NCBI GenBank assembly: GCA_013178375.1
Contig: JABLXQ010000007.1
Location: 106,717 to 170,716, forward strand
Origin: Gammaproteobacteria bacterium
Lineage (GTDB): Bacteria; Pseudomonadota; Gammaproteobacteria; Pseudomonadales; Ketobacteraceae
Length of the DNA: 64,000 bases
Reading direction: 5' to 3'
In this document: positions 8,299-17,504 of the stretch, piece by piece
How the letters are laid out: every line of letters begins with the position of its first letter
Numbering within the stretch: the first letter of the stretch is position 1
Position numbers and translations under genes: made by a program
Notes under the pieces: model-generated
Told to the model about the DNA's origin: nothing
Database searches by the model: none
What the model saw: only the letters and a program-made list of their open reading frames with translations

Positions 8299-9031
8299 GC
8301 GTGGGAATCATATCCCATGTTCGACCTTCCAAGTGCCTGCCATTATGTCTTTTTAGCCTGCGTTTGCCATCTTGCCCCCAGCTTCCCCACTGCTTAAAGA
8401 AAAAATCCACCCCCGAAGAAAGACATTGATCCCGAACCCTAAGCGCCCAGAGCTCTTCCATTTGACGCGCCTTAAAGCCAGACTCACCGCCTACAATTAC
8501 CCATTGAATTCCTTTTAGACTGAGCTTACCTAGATCTTCGAGCAAGGGCTCAATGGATAGAAATCGTGTCTTTGCTTTAATTTTCTTTAAGTATTGAATT
8601 CTCGGCTTTCCATACTTCTTATCTTCCACTGAAACGCCTATCCAAGCATTTACCGGCACCTCACGAGTAAGAAAATACTCATACATTCTTTCTGCACGCT
8701 TGGTAAGAATTTGATAGGTATGTTGTGGTGTGGCTTCAATAACAGCCATGATTTCATCAATGAATGCAAATGGTACGGCATCTTGAAAAAGGTCACTCAT
8801 TGAATTGACGAAATAGACAGTTGGCTTTCTACGATGTAGCGGTTGGCTGAGTCTTTCAGGAAGTAGGCGGATTGTACTAAAGCCACTCTCATATCCAGGA
8901 GCTCCCATGGCCATAAGACGCTTAGCTAGTACTTCTGCATAGCAATGCTTACAGCCGGGAGAAACCTTGATACATCCAGTGACCGGGTTCCAAGTCTGCT
9001 CGGTCCACTCAATCTTGCTATTGGTTGCCAT
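8285..9031 (-). CDS. Three-Cys-motif protein, phage Gp37/Gp68 family (DUF5131)
   Basis: This 248-residue protein starts with the family hallmark: IEWTEQTWNPVTGC, then C20-x6-C27-x2-C30-Y. The three Cys recall a radical-SAM-type cluster site but with different spacing. Further conserved parts are VYFVNSMSDLFQ, YQILTKRAERM, WIGVSVED, RFLSIEPLL and WVIVGGESGFKAR, ending in FFFKQWGSWG. Proteins of this kind occur in phages and accessory islands and pair with TcmP. Start is ATG 9031 with AGAGA upstream. A LexA-type box and a sigma-70-like promoter lie 15-56 bases upstream, so induction in the SOS response is predicted. Catalysis has not been shown for the family as far as I know. Confidence 0.88.
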   Translation of the reverse strand: MATNSKIEWTEQTWNPVTGCIKVSPGCKHCYAEVLAKRLMAMGAPGYESGFSTIRLLPERLSQPLHRRKPTVYFVNSMSDLFQDAVPFAFIDEIMAVIEATPQHTYQILTKRAERMYEYFLTREVPVNAWIGVSVEDKKYGKPRIQYLKKIKAKTRFLSIEPLLEDLGKLSLKGIQWVIVGGESGFKARQMEELWALRVRDQCLSSGVDFFFKQWGSWGQDGKRRLKRHNGRHLEGRTWDMIPTLSIA

Positions 9032-9045
9032 ATTAAATCTCTGAG

Positions 9046-9061
9046 CTGTATTTGCATACAG
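9046..9061 (-). promoter_or_regulatory. LexA (SOS) box
   Basis: CTGTATTTGCATACAG is a CTGT-N8-ACAG site with full six-base palindromic arms, close to the gammaproteobacterial LexA consensus. On the minus strand it overlaps the 3' end of the -10 hexamer TATACT (9065-9060) and ends 15 bases before the ATG of the three-Cys-motif gene. Confidence 0.8.
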
Positions 9062-9087
9062 TATAATGTTGCTCGTTATATTAGCAA
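9060..9087 (-). promoter_or_regulatory. Predicted sigma-70 promoter of the three-Cys-motif gene
   Basis: Read on the minus strand, TTGCTA (9087-9082) and TATACT (9065-9060) are 16 bases apart. The spacer contains an inverted repeat GTTGCT/AGCAAC (9068-9073 and 9083-9088). The -10 runs into the LexA box, the usual geometry for LexA repression. Confidence 0.6.
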
Positions 9088-9363
9088 CGCCATTTTAATG
9101 GAAACCCAGAGATGTATCATGTTGTTTCATTGAGCACCCATTAAACCTAACCAATAGACAGAGCACTTTAAAGGGCGGATGAAAACAAATCTGGCTCGAG
9201 AGAATTCAAATTGCGCACATAATATTTATGTCTATTTCTGTTCGAATTTGGGGCTAGAATACGATTACCTGAGCGTCTAGCGAAATCTGAAAAAGCAAAC
9301 TCCGCACTGAACATACCTGAACTTCGCCCACATAACTGCGCTATTCGCCGGACCAAAATCTCC

Positions 9364-10029
9364 CTATTTCCCACTCATCCGATAAACCTTGTATTCTGCC
9401 CGCCGCGAACCACTTTCATTCCCGGCATATTCCTCCATAACGCTTTCGACGTGGGCAATTCTTATTGCATGTGTGGCGCCATACAGATCGGCAACTTCGC
9501 AATCAACGCCGATGGCCTCTTCCCGTGTGGCACTTTCCACAGCGTCTTCTATGGTCAGCAGGAAGATCGTACCGGCAGGCACCACCAGCTTCTTTTGATG
9601 TGTGATGTACAGAAGCCGGATATCGTCCGGCAGTGCGGTCAGTGCTGCGCGGTCATAGATGGCATCGATGATTCCGATGTCGTCCGCTGTCAGCGCGAAG
9701 TAGTCGCCGCATAAAATGGTGATCCGGCCGCTTTTCCAGTGCGTGAAATTTCCGGTTCTGTGCTTTGTGACGGGCAGTGCGTTGTCATCAAAAAATGCCT
9801 TTACGGCGACCGGGCTGAGTTCAACGCCGATGACCTGATGTCCCTGCTCTGCCAGCCAGACCATATCGAGGCTTTTGCCACACAGAGGAACGAAGATGCG
9901 ACTTCCAGCCGGCAGGCTGAGGCCGGGCCAGAAGCGCGTGAGCAGTGGATTCACTTCCAGTTGGTGAAAATCCTGTTGCCTGTTTCGCCAGCATTGCAGC
10001 CAGAGATGGTTGTCCCTGCCGGCGTTCAA
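9364..10029 (-). CDS. tpm: Thiopurine S-methyltransferase (TPMT family)
   Basis: The 221-residue protein matches bacterial TPMT in length and motifs: an N-terminal WLQCWRNRQQDFHQ helix, the SAM-binding RIFVPLCGKSLDMVWLAEQGHQVIGVELS (about 44-72), GDYFALT, and DAIYDRAALTALP. It transfers a methyl group from S-adenosylmethionine to soft nucleophiles; bacterial members methylate selenite, tellurite or thiopurines, and the natural substrate is uncertain. The start is TTG at 10029 (NAGRDNHLWLQCW), the only start close to the family's N-terminus. It stands alone. With the arsenic locus 10 kb away it could belong to a metalloid-resistance repertoire, by inference. Confidence 0.88.
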   Translation of the reverse strand: MNAGRDNHLWLQCWRNRQQDFHQLEVNPLLTRFWPGLSLPAGSRIFVPLCGKSLDMVWLAEQGHQVIGVELSPVAVKAFFDDNALPVTKHRTGNFTHWKSGRITILCGDYFALTADDIGIIDAIYDRAALTALPDDIRLLYITHQKKLVVPAGTIFLLTIEDAVESATREEAIGVDCEVADLYGATHAIRIAHVESVMEEYAGNESGSRRAEYKVYRMSGK

Positions 10030-10274
10030 GCGCGCATCAACTTTTTAACCTTCTCGGCTTGATTACCATGGTCGACACGCTTCTCTCCGTTTTCCCTGCA
10101 CAAAGCCGCACAACGCAGCCTGGTTGCATTGTTATGGAAGCAAGAACGCGGCCGTGTTGAGTAAAAGATTCCCTGTCATTAAATCAGTGGCTTACCGTTT
10201 CCGGTTGCAGCGACAAAGACGACAATGTTGGAAAGGTGCCACAATTCCATCGATTGGCGCGGGCTTGATCGCCA

Positions 10275-11072
10275 TCACCCATACAGCTTCCGCGTAGTGC
10301 CAGACACCACTTTTACCGCCCACTTGCGCGGCAGCAACCGGCACAGTAACGCCGCCGCCATGCCGTTACTGGCACCCGCGACCCGCGTCGGCCCCTTGCC
10401 CAATCCGGCCAGGGCGCCCTTTACCACTTCCGGCATTTCCATCACCTTCACCAGTGACGCGCGCTCCAGGTGGGGGCGGGAATTCACAAAGCCCGGTGTG
10501 CGGGTGGAACCCACCAGATAGCCCAGCACATCCACGCCGGTGCCCCGCATTTCCTCCCACAAACCTTCGGCGAAAATCAGGTTCCAGGATTTGGTAGCGG
10601 CATAGTTGGCCACATAGGCGGTGCCCTGCAGGGCCGAAAGGGAAGACACGAACAGCAGGCCGCCCTTGCCCCGCCGAATCAGCCGGGGCGCGAAATGATG
10701 GGTCAGCATCAGCGGCGCACGCACATTCACATCCACGACACTCAGCTGGTCCTGCAACGGCCGCCCGGTGAACAGCCCAAGCGCACTGATTCCCGCATTG
10801 TTGATCACCAGGCCGATGTCGAGATCCTCAATCACCGGGTCCAGCTGCGTCATGAATGCCGGTTGTGCCAGATCCAGCTGCACCGTGCGAATTTCGACGC
10901 CCGCCTGAACCCGCAATTCCGTGGCAATCGCCTCCAGGCCAGCGCCATCCAGATCCACCAGCACTATATTCAAGCCCTGTTTTGCCAGCTGCCGGGCGAA
11001 TTCCGCGCCCAGGCCATTGCCGGCGCCGGTTACCAGCGCCCAGGGTCCATACCGATCCCCAAAATCAGTCAT
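10275..11072 (-). CDS. SDR family NAD(P)-dependent oxidoreductase
   Basis: A classical short-chain dehydrogenase of 265 residues. The cofactor motif is VTGAGNGLGAEFARQLAKQG (about 15-34), with VDLD after beta-2 hinting at NAD preference. NNAGIS follows at about 90, a Ser in FVSSLSAL and the catalytic YAATK near 155. The C-terminal part resembles the DltE-type or steroid/ketoacyl reductase-like members with a basic tail (LPRKWAVKVVSGTTRKLYG). The substrate is unknown. It is divergent from the methyltransferase gene at 11150, with 77 bases between the two starts. Confidence 0.85.
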   Translation of the reverse strand: MTDFGDRYGPWALVTGAGNGLGAEFARQLAKQGLNIVLVDLDGAGLEAIATELRVQAGVEIRTVQLDLAQPAFMTQLDPVIEDLDIGLVINNAGISALGLFTGRPLQDQLSVVDVNVRAPLMLTHHFAPRLIRRGKGGLLFVSSLSALQGTAYVANYAATKSWNLIFAEGLWEEMRGTGVDVLGYLVGSTRTPGFVNSRPHLERASLVKVMEMPEVVKGALAGLGKGPTRVAGASNGMAAALLCRLLPRKWAVKVVSGTTRKLYG

Positions 11073-11149
11073 TACGAATTACCTGTCGGATTAGATATAA
11101 AGGGTTTGATAATATTGCCCACCACCCCTGCCAACGACGTGACAACCCC

Positions 11150-11953
11150 ATGGGCCCGATTCTCACGCTCAACGTACATGAAACCCTGCGCGCCGCAACA
11201 GGCAGCATCGAGTGCTCGCTGGATCTGGGCAAAACCACCTCGCAGGTCGAGGTCAGCGCCGATGGCTGGCGTTACGAAGGCCAGCTTTATCCGTTCATGG
11301 CCAAATGCAAGGATCGCACGATCTACTACTGGGATGGCGAATCCTTCGAACCGGTCTCGCGCTACAGCGGCGCTCTGATCAAGCTGGTGCCAACGGAATG
11401 GGGTCCGCCCACGTTCGAAATCGACGGCATCAAGATGCTGCCCAGCGCGCAGCTGTCACCTTACGACGACGCGCGCAGAAAGGTCGACCTGATTCAGCCA
11501 GAAGGTAAAACCATTCTCGACACCTGCGGCGGGTTGGGCTATTTCGCCGCCTGGTGTCTGCAACGCAACGCCCGCCAGATCATGTCCTTCGAGAAAAATC
11601 CCGACGTGATCTGGATACGCAGCCACAATCCCTGGTCGCCCGAGGCAGACGCACATTACCAGCTGGTGCAGGGCGACAGTTCGCAGCAGATTTCCCAGCT
11701 GCCCGCCGCATCATTCGACGCAATTCTGCATGACCCGCCCCGTTTCGGCATAGCCGGTGAGCTGTACTCGCAGGTTTTCTACCATCAGCTGGCGCGGGTT
11801 CTGAAGCGCAAAGGCAGGCTTTTTCACTATACGGGAACGCCCAACAAGCTCACGAGCGGGCGCGACGTTCCCAATGAAGTGGCCAAACGCCTGCGGGAAG
11901 CGGGGTTTACCACCGAGATCATCGGTGATGGAGTACTGGCCATAAAAAAATAG
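11150..11953 (+). CDS. SAM-dependent methyltransferase, COG2521/spermidine-synthase-like
   Basis: Starting at ATG 11150 gives 267 residues; the in-frame sequence further upstream is antisense to the divergent SDR. An N-terminal beta-rich part (CSLDLGKTTSQVEVSADGWRYEGQLYPF) precedes a Rossmann methyltransferase: TILDTCGGLGYFAAWCLQ, MSFEKNPDVIWIRSHNPWSP, VQGDSSQQI, FDAILHDPPRFGIAG, and a VLKRKGRLFHYTGTP strand. The DPP motif and N-terminal part resemble COG2521, predicted methyltransferases first noted in archaea. The substrate is unknown; the DPPRF motif leaves a nucleic acid base or amine possible. Confidence 0.8.
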   Translation: MGPILTLNVHETLRAATGSIECSLDLGKTTSQVEVSADGWRYEGQLYPFMAKCKDRTIYYWDGESFEPVSRYSGALIKLVPTEWGPPTFEIDGIKMLPSAQLSPYDDARRKVDLIQPEGKTILDTCGGLGYFAAWCLQRNARQIMSFEKNPDVIWIRSHNPWSPEADAHYQLVQGDSSQQISQLPAASFDAILHDPPRFGIAGELYSQVFYHQLARVLKRKGRLFHYTGTPNKLTSGRDVPNEVAKRLREAGFTTEIIGDGVLAIKK

Positions 11954-11996
11954 TCATCCGCATCCAATAACAACAACTGAAAATGGGGAATGCAAA

Positions 11997-13382
11997 ATGA
12001 TCGAGTGGAAGAAAACGCTGCTGATCCTGGTGGCCGGCACCAGTACCAGCGCCTGTGATCTGTTGAAGGACCGGCCGGTGGGTTTGGGTTATTCCGCCAA
12101 GTATATCTGCTCGTATGTATTCAATAGCGGGATTGACGAACAGGTGGTGATCGACCAGTTTGTTGCGCCCAAGGTCAAACCGCTGCCACTGGTCTGGGGA
12201 ATTGATGTGGACCATGACAGGCAGCAGGTTCGCGTCTGGGATGTGATATTCGGGCAGCGCTTTGCGGCCCAGGCGTTCTACACACCAGGCAAAGGCTGCA
12301 CCCTGCTGGTGGATCAGTCACGCGAGGACGTGGCGGCAATTCCGTTCACGCCCGCCGCATCGCCGCAGCTTGATCCGGCCCAGCCCTGGCCTTATGGCGG
12401 TGGTGGAAAACCTGCCGCGCCGGTCGAAGGCGTTGACTATCCCCGTGTTGAAAACGCAGTGGTGGCGGCTTTTGCTGAAGTGCATGCGGTCCCCGTCAAT
12501 ACCACATCGGTGCTGGTGGCGTACCGTGGCCAGCTGATTGCGGAGCAGTACGGCAAGGGTGCGAACGTCAATACCCCGCTGCTGGGCTGGTCCATGACCA
12601 AAACCATCACGGGCATGCTGGCGGGCATTCTGGTTGACCAGGGCCGGATGGAAATGGATGCGCCGGCACCGATTGCGCGCTGGCAAGGCACGGACAGGGA
12701 ATCGATTACCACCCGCAATCTTCTCAACATGGCCGCCGGCCTGAAGGTCAATGAAGACTACGCGCGTCTTTCCGACGTGACGCAGATGCTGTATCTGGAA
12801 TCAGACCAGTATGACTACGCCCTGAAGCAGCCGGTCGTGCATGCGCCGGGTGAAATGTTCCAGTATTCCACTGCGGAAGCGAATCGCCTGGCGGCAGCGG
12901 TGCAGGAAGCGGCGGGCGGCACACAGCAGGCCATGTACGACTTCTATCAGGCCGCGTTGTTTCACCGCATTGATATCACCAGTGCCTTTATCGAATTTGA
13001 TGCCACCGGCAATTTTGTCGGCGGTGCCTATGGTTTCATGACGGCGCGGGACTGGGCCCGTCTGGGTGAACTGTATTTGCAGCGGGGCGAGTGGAACGGC
13101 GAGCAGGTACTGTCATCCGGCTTCGTGGATTTTGTCACCCAGCCCTCCCCTGCCAGCCCGCTTTATGGCGGCATGATCTGGCTCAATACCGATGGCAATG
13201 CCTGGCCCAATATTCCCGGCGACGCCTATTTTTTCGCGGGCCACCAGGGGCAGCATATTGTGGTGGTGCCGTCAAAAGATCTGGTGGTGGTACGCACCGG
13301 TGTGACGGAAGGTCGCGAGCTGGTCAGGGATGGCATCATGGCGCCGCTGCTGGCAGAGGTTATTGCATCGCTGCCGGAATGA
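11997..13382 (+). CDS. Serine hydrolase of the class C beta-lactamase fold
   Basis: The protein has 461 residues. A short hydrophobic N-terminus (KKTLLILVAGTSTSAC) could be a signal peptide or a weak lipobox. The catalytic motif is SMTK at 199-202 in LLGWSMTKTITGMLAG; the second motif is YSTAEAN and the third region is GHQGQHIVVVPSKDLVVVRTG. This pattern is typical of esterases and 6-aminohexanoate-dimer-hydrolase-like enzymes rather than true beta-lactamases. ATG 11997 is preceded by GGGGAATGCAAA. It is monocistronic; 19 bases separate it from the converging GGDEF-EAL gene. Confidence 0.85.
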   Translation: MIEWKKTLLILVAGTSTSACDLLKDRPVGLGYSAKYICSYVFNSGIDEQVVIDQFVAPKVKPLPLVWGIDVDHDRQQVRVWDVIFGQRFAAQAFYTPGKGCTLLVDQSREDVAAIPFTPAASPQLDPAQPWPYGGGGKPAAPVEGVDYPRVENAVVAAFAEVHAVPVNTTSVLVAYRGQLIAEQYGKGANVNTPLLGWSMTKTITGMLAGILVDQGRMEMDAPAPIARWQGTDRESITTRNLLNMAAGLKVNEDYARLSDVTQMLYLESDQYDYALKQPVVHAPGEMFQYSTAEANRLAAAVQEAAGGTQQAMYDFYQAALFHRIDITSAFIEFDATGNFVGGAYGFMTARDWARLGELYLQRGEWNGEQVLSSGFVDFVTQPSPASPLYGGMIWLNTDGNAWPNIPGDAYFFAGHQGQHIVVVPSKDLVVVRTGVTEGRELVRDGIMAPLLAEVIASLPE

Positions 13383-13401
13383 GTGGTCAGCGAATACCAG
13401 G

Positions 13402-15846
13402 CTATGACAACGTTGGGCCCGGTGCTTTGCTCGCCAGCAATGCATTCACCTGGTCCACCGACATGGGGCGGTAATACAGGTAGCCCTGCGCGATATCGCA
13501 GCCATTGTCTCTCAGCTTGCGCTCCTGCTCCGGCGTTTCCACGCCCTCGGCCACCACTTCCAGATTGAGCTTGTGGGCCATGGCAATAATGGCCTGGACA
13601 ATGGCGGTATCGTTCTCGTCGGTGACCAGATCGTTGACGAAACTCTTGTCGATTTTCAGTTTGGTGATGGGCAGCAGCTTGAGTGAACTCAGGCAGGAGT
13701 AACCAGTTCCAAAATCATCGATGGTAATCTGCACGCCCATGGCCTTGAGCTGCTGCAACACGCCGATGCAGTTTTCCTCATGCTGCAGTGTGCTTTCGGT
13801 TATTTCAATTTCACAGGTGCCGGGATCAATCTGACAGGCGTCATAGACCTCCTTCACGATCTCGATGAAATTGCTTTTATGAATCTGCAACGCCGAGACA
13901 TTCACCGCCAGTCGCGCTTTGGGAATACCGGCCTCCCGCCACCGCGCCAGTTGCGCACAGCTTTCGCGCAGCACCCAGGTGCCGATATCAACGATCATGC
14001 CGCAGTCTTCAGCGATGGGAATGATTTCCGACGCAGCCAACAGGCCCCGCGTTGGATGCTGCCAGCGCAACAGCACTTCCATGGTGGTTATCTCACCGGT
14101 CAGCAACGATATCTGGGGCTGGTAATAAAGCCGCAATTCACCGGCCTGGAAGCCGCGATGCAGGTCATGATTCAGCGCCAGGTAGCGTTGCGCCTTTTCC
14201 ATCATGGCCGGGGTAAAAAATTCGCAGTTGTTGCGACCGATTGCCTTGGCCGCATACATCGCGGTATCAGCGGCACGAACCAGGTCTTCGCCATACTGGC
14301 CATTTTCTGGAAACATGCTGATGCCAATGCTGCAGGACACCTCCACCATGTGGGCGTCCAGCTGCAGCGGTTGGCTGACCGCTCTGAGCAGCTTCTGGGC
14401 CACCAGCGCAACACTCTGCACGCTTTCCACCGGATCCAGCACAATCAGGAATTCGTCACCGCCTAGCCGGCCAATGGTGTCATCGGCACGCAGGCAGTCG
14501 ATTATGCGCTCCGATATGGCTTTCAGCAGCTTGTCGCCGATACTGTGGCCCAGTGAATCATTGATCCATTTGAAGTTGTCCAGATCGATAAAGAACACGG
14601 CCACCCGCTCCGAGTGGCGCTTGCCGCGCAGCAACGCCTGATTCAACCGTTCGAAAGTCAGCAGCCGGTTGGGCAGGTCAGTCAACGGATCGTGGTGGGC
14701 AAGGTAGTGCAGCTTCTGTTCTGCACTGCGCACTGCGGTAAGGTCGGTCAGCACCAGGATGAAATGGGTCTTCTTGTCGTGGTTATCATAAACGGTGACG
14801 ATACTGACCAGCGTGGGAATCGCTACACCGTTCTTGCAGGTAATCTTGATTTCGCCGCGCCACTGGCCGCCTTGGTTCAGCACATTTTGCAACGTGACGG
14901 GCTGATCCCGCCGCAGGACATCGCGACTCAGCAGGAAAGGCTTTTCACCCACCATGTCATCGGCAGCATAGCCGGTGATCAGTGAAAAACTGCTGTTGCA
15001 GGTGAGCACACGTCCCTGCGCATCCAGTATCAGGATTCCGTCCTGCGTGGCATCGAACACCATCGAGGCCTGGTGCAGGCTTTTCTCTGCCTGCTTGCGC
15101 TCGGTTACGTTCTGGATGACGCCAATCATGTGCAACTTGTGGTTGGGCTGTTGCAACATCTTGCCCTGCAAACGCAACCAGCGCAGGGTGTCATCCAGAC
15201 TCTTGCTGCGAAACTCCACATCGATGGTAGCGTTCTGCTCGATGCTGGCATCGATGGCGGCATTGATGGCAGGCTGGTCCTCATCGAACACCAGATTCAT
15301 GAACTGCTCGCGATCACCAAAGAACGTGCTCTCGGGGTAGCCGAAGATGATGTCGGCCTGGCCGGCATACAGCATCTGTGGATTGCTGTTCTGCCCGGTC
15401 AGCTCCCACTCACCCATGCCCGCGGCTTCCATGGCGAGGCGCAGGCGTTGTTCATTCCCGCTGAGCATCAATTCATACTGACGACGCTCCAGAGCCATCT
15501 GAATGGTCGCGTGCAGTTCGCGCTCGGAAAAGGGTTTCAGCAAATAGCCATACGGCTTGGTGTTGCGGGCGCGGCGCAGGGTGTTTTCTTCAGAATATGC
15601 CGTAAGGTAGATGACCGGGGTTTGATGCTTTTTCATCAGAATTTCGGCGGCATCAATACCATCGGTATCCCCTTCGATGTGGATATCCATCAGCACGATG
15701 TCGGGGTGCGAGCTTTCGACCGCGCTTAACGCCTGCTGGGCCGATACCGCCATGGCCGGAACCTCGTAGCCCAGCTTGATCAGGCGTTGCTGCAGATTGA
15801 GTGCAACGATTCTCTCATCTTCAACAACAACAATTTTTGTACTCAT
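13402..15846 (-). CDS. Response regulator with PAS, GGDEF and EAL domains (c-di-GMP turnover)
   Basis: An 814-residue protein: REC domain (1-125, phospho-acceptor Asp54 in DIVLMDIHIEG), two PAS-like domains (about 130-380), GGDEF (about 385-550, RLGGDEFLIVL intact) and EAL (about 560-805). The EAL motif reads EVLLRW, a common active variant; NVSALQ, DDFGTGYS, KIDKSFV and the metal-binding VAEGVET are present. It may therefore both make and degrade cyclic di-GMP. It is 18 bases downstream of the histidine kinase gene in the same direction, so that kinase is the likely phosphodonor. Confidence 0.93.
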   Translation of the reverse strand: MSTKIVVVEDERIVALNLQQRLIKLGYEVPAMAVSAQQALSAVESSHPDIVLMDIHIEGDTDGIDAAEILMKKHQTPVIYLTAYSEENTLRRARNTKPYGYLLKPFSERELHATIQMALERRQYELMLSGNEQRLRLAMEAAGMGEWELTGQNSNPQMLYAGQADIIFGYPESTFFGDREQFMNLVFDEDQPAINAAIDASIEQNATIDVEFRSKSLDDTLRWLRLQGKMLQQPNHKLHMIGVIQNVTERKQAEKSLHQASMVFDATQDGILILDAQGRVLTCNSSFSLITGYAADDMVGEKPFLLSRDVLRRDQPVTLQNVLNQGGQWRGEIKITCKNGVAIPTLVSIVTVYDNHDKKTHFILVLTDLTAVRSAEQKLHYLAHHDPLTDLPNRLLTFERLNQALLRGKRHSERVAVFFIDLDNFKWINDSLGHSIGDKLLKAISERIIDCLRADDTIGRLGGDEFLIVLDPVESVQSVALVAQKLLRAVSQPLQLDAHMVEVSCSIGISMFPENGQYGEDLVRAADTAMYAAKAIGRNNCEFFTPAMMEKAQRYLALNHDLHRGFQAGELRLYYQPQISLLTGEITTMEVLLRWQHPTRGLLAASEIIPIAEDCGMIVDIGTWVLRESCAQLARWREAGIPKARLAVNVSALQIHKSNFIEIVKEVYDACQIDPGTCEIEITESTLQHEENCIGVLQQLKAMGVQITIDDFGTGYSCLSSLKLLPITKLKIDKSFVNDLVTDENDTAIVQAIIAMAHKLNLEVVAEGVETPEQERKLRDNGCDIAQGYLYYRPMSVDQVNALLASKAPGPTLS

Positions 15847-15864
15847 GGGATGAAGTCCTTGCTA

Positions 15865-17283
15865 CTAATCCTGCTGAGAGAAACACAACTCGAACCGGGT
15901 TGGATCGGCCCGCTTTATCTTGAGCGTCGCACCCAGCTGGTCGGCTAGCAGATGCACCAGCTGCAAACCCAGGGTGTCGGTTTTTTTCAGGTCCACGTCC
16001 GGCGCAATTCCGACGCCATCATCGCTCACCGACAACCGTACAATGTCTTCCGTCTGATGCGCCAGCTCAACATGGATGGTACCGCCGCGTGCGCCGGGAA
16101 ACGCATGCTTGAGCGCATTGGAAATCAGTTCGTTGATGATCAGTCCGCAGGGAATCGCCTGATTGATCGAGAGCAACACGTCGTCCACCGTAAATTCATA
16201 ACGGATCAGGCTATGGTCGACGCTGTAGGATTCCAGCAGCGTGGGAATCAGCGCCTCCAGCACATTGCCCAGATTGACCCGGGCAAAATCATTGGAAAGG
16301 TACAGGGACTGGTGAATGAGCGCCATCGAGCGAATCCGGTTCTGGCTATCGCGCAGCATTTCCAGCGCCACCGGATCGGAAACGCGCGATGATTGCAGAT
16401 CCAGCAGGCTGTGCACGATTTGCAGATTGTTCTTCACGCGGTGGTGGATTTCACCCAGCAGGATATTTTTCTCTTCGAGCGCAGCCTGGATTTTCTGTTC
16501 CTTCTGCTTGCGATCGGAAATATCCACGATGGCCGACAGCACCTTGGTGCCTTCATCGGTTTCAATCGGATTCAGGCCGATTTCCACCGGAAATTCACTG
16601 CCATCCTTGCGCCGTGCATACAGATCGCGGCCGGCACCCATGGGGCGCGACTGGGGCTGGGAAAAAAAAGCCTCGCGCAAGTGGGGATGATGCTGACTCA
16701 GGCGCAACGGCAACAGCAGCTCGACCTGCTGGCCCAGCAATTCCGCACGGGTGTAACCGAATATGCGTTCCGCCTGGGTGTTCACCATTTCGATGACACC
16801 TTGCATGTTGATCATCACCATCGCGCTGGGTGATGACTCCACTACCTGACGAAAACGTTGCTCGGCAGCATGATGCAGGGATATATCACGGGTGACCTTG
16901 GCAAAACCACGCAGCGTTCCGCTTTCGTCGACAATCGGCGTAATGACGACATGGGCCATAAAGCGGACTGCATCACGACCGAGACGCCAGCCCTGGACTT
17001 CGCAGCGCCCTTCGCGCATCGCACAGGACAATTCCTTCTCCGGCATCCCCTTGGCGATATCTTCTGGCGTGTAAAAAATCGAAAAATGTTTTCCCAGCAC
17101 TTCGGCGGCGGTGTAACCCTTGATGCGCTGGGAGCCTGCATTCCAGCTGGCAATTCGGCCTTCGGCGTCGAGCATGAATATCGCGTAGTCTCGTACGCTT
17201 TCCACCAGTAACCGGAACTGCTGTTCACTTTCGCGTAACGCCCGTTGCAGCGAGGGCACATCCTGTACTTGGCTCATGCTCAT
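15865..17283 (-). CDS. PAS-PAS sensor histidine kinase, HisKA_2 type
   Basis: The 472-residue cytosolic kinase has no membrane segment. Two PAS domains (about 15-135, with YAIFMLDAEGRIASWNAGSQRIKGY, and 140-260, with AMVMINMQGVIEMVNTQAERIFGYTRAELLG) precede a HisKA_2 dimerisation domain with the phospho-accepting His in EIHHRVKNNLQIVHSLLDLQ (about 280) and an HATPase domain (INELISNALKHAFPG, VSDDGVGI, GLQLVHLLADQL). Its partner is the REC-PAS-GGDEF-EAL protein immediately downstream. The signal is unknown; the soluble form and double PAS suggest an intracellular redox or small-ligand cue. Confidence 0.92.
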   Translation of the reverse strand: MSMSQVQDVPSLQRALRESEQQFRLLVESVRDYAIFMLDAEGRIASWNAGSQRIKGYTAAEVLGKHFSIFYTPEDIAKGMPEKELSCAMREGRCEVQGWRLGRDAVRFMAHVVITPIVDESGTLRGFAKVTRDISLHHAAEQRFRQVVESSPSAMVMINMQGVIEMVNTQAERIFGYTRAELLGQQVELLLPLRLSQHHPHLREAFFSQPQSRPMGAGRDLYARRKDGSEFPVEIGLNPIETDEGTKVLSAIVDISDRKQKEQKIQAALEEKNILLGEIHHRVKNNLQIVHSLLDLQSSRVSDPVALEMLRDSQNRIRSMALIHQSLYLSNDFARVNLGNVLEALIPTLLESYSVDHSLIRYEFTVDDVLLSINQAIPCGLIINELISNALKHAFPGARGGTIHVELAHQTEDIVRLSVSDDGVGIAPDVDLKKTDTLGLQLVHLLADQLGATLKIKRADPTRFELCFSQQD

Positions 17284-17504
17284 CCCTTGGCCCGATCAAT
17301 CCAATAAACTATAAATATAGTCGATTGTGATCTGGCAGCGCGGGCCCAGGGCGCAGGTTTGTTCGTTTCCCGATAAAACCGGAAATATTTCACAAAAATA
17401 CACTTACTGGATGTGCGCGTACTCGCAATACATCCGCAAACTATAGGGTTATCAAGTCGCGGGTGTTATATCACGAATTTTCTGGTGCAGAGGAACGCAA
17501 GCGG

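Larger units (their letters stand above)
9032..9363. other. Intergenic stretch, right side of the accessory island
   Basis: Apart from the promoter and SOS box near 9046-9088 I see nothing in it. A minus-strand frame of 68 codons (9168-9374) has no recognisable domain and overlaps the stop of the methyltransferase gene. Confidence 0.5.

Noticed and set aside
7076..9088. The idea that the TcmP island is an intact prophage or integron.
   Set aside because: No integrase, transposase, capsid gene or flanking direct repeat was found; the Gp37/Gp68 name alone does not make it a prophage.
9168..9374. A 68-codon minus-strand frame after the methyltransferase gene.
   Set aside because: No family, no good start site, and it overlaps the stop region of the neighbouring gene.
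11997..13382. The possibility that the serine hydrolase is a beta-lactamase resistance gene.
   Set aside because: It has the SxxK fold motif, but the YSTAEAN and GHQGQ motifs fit esterase-type relatives; resistance cannot be claimed.
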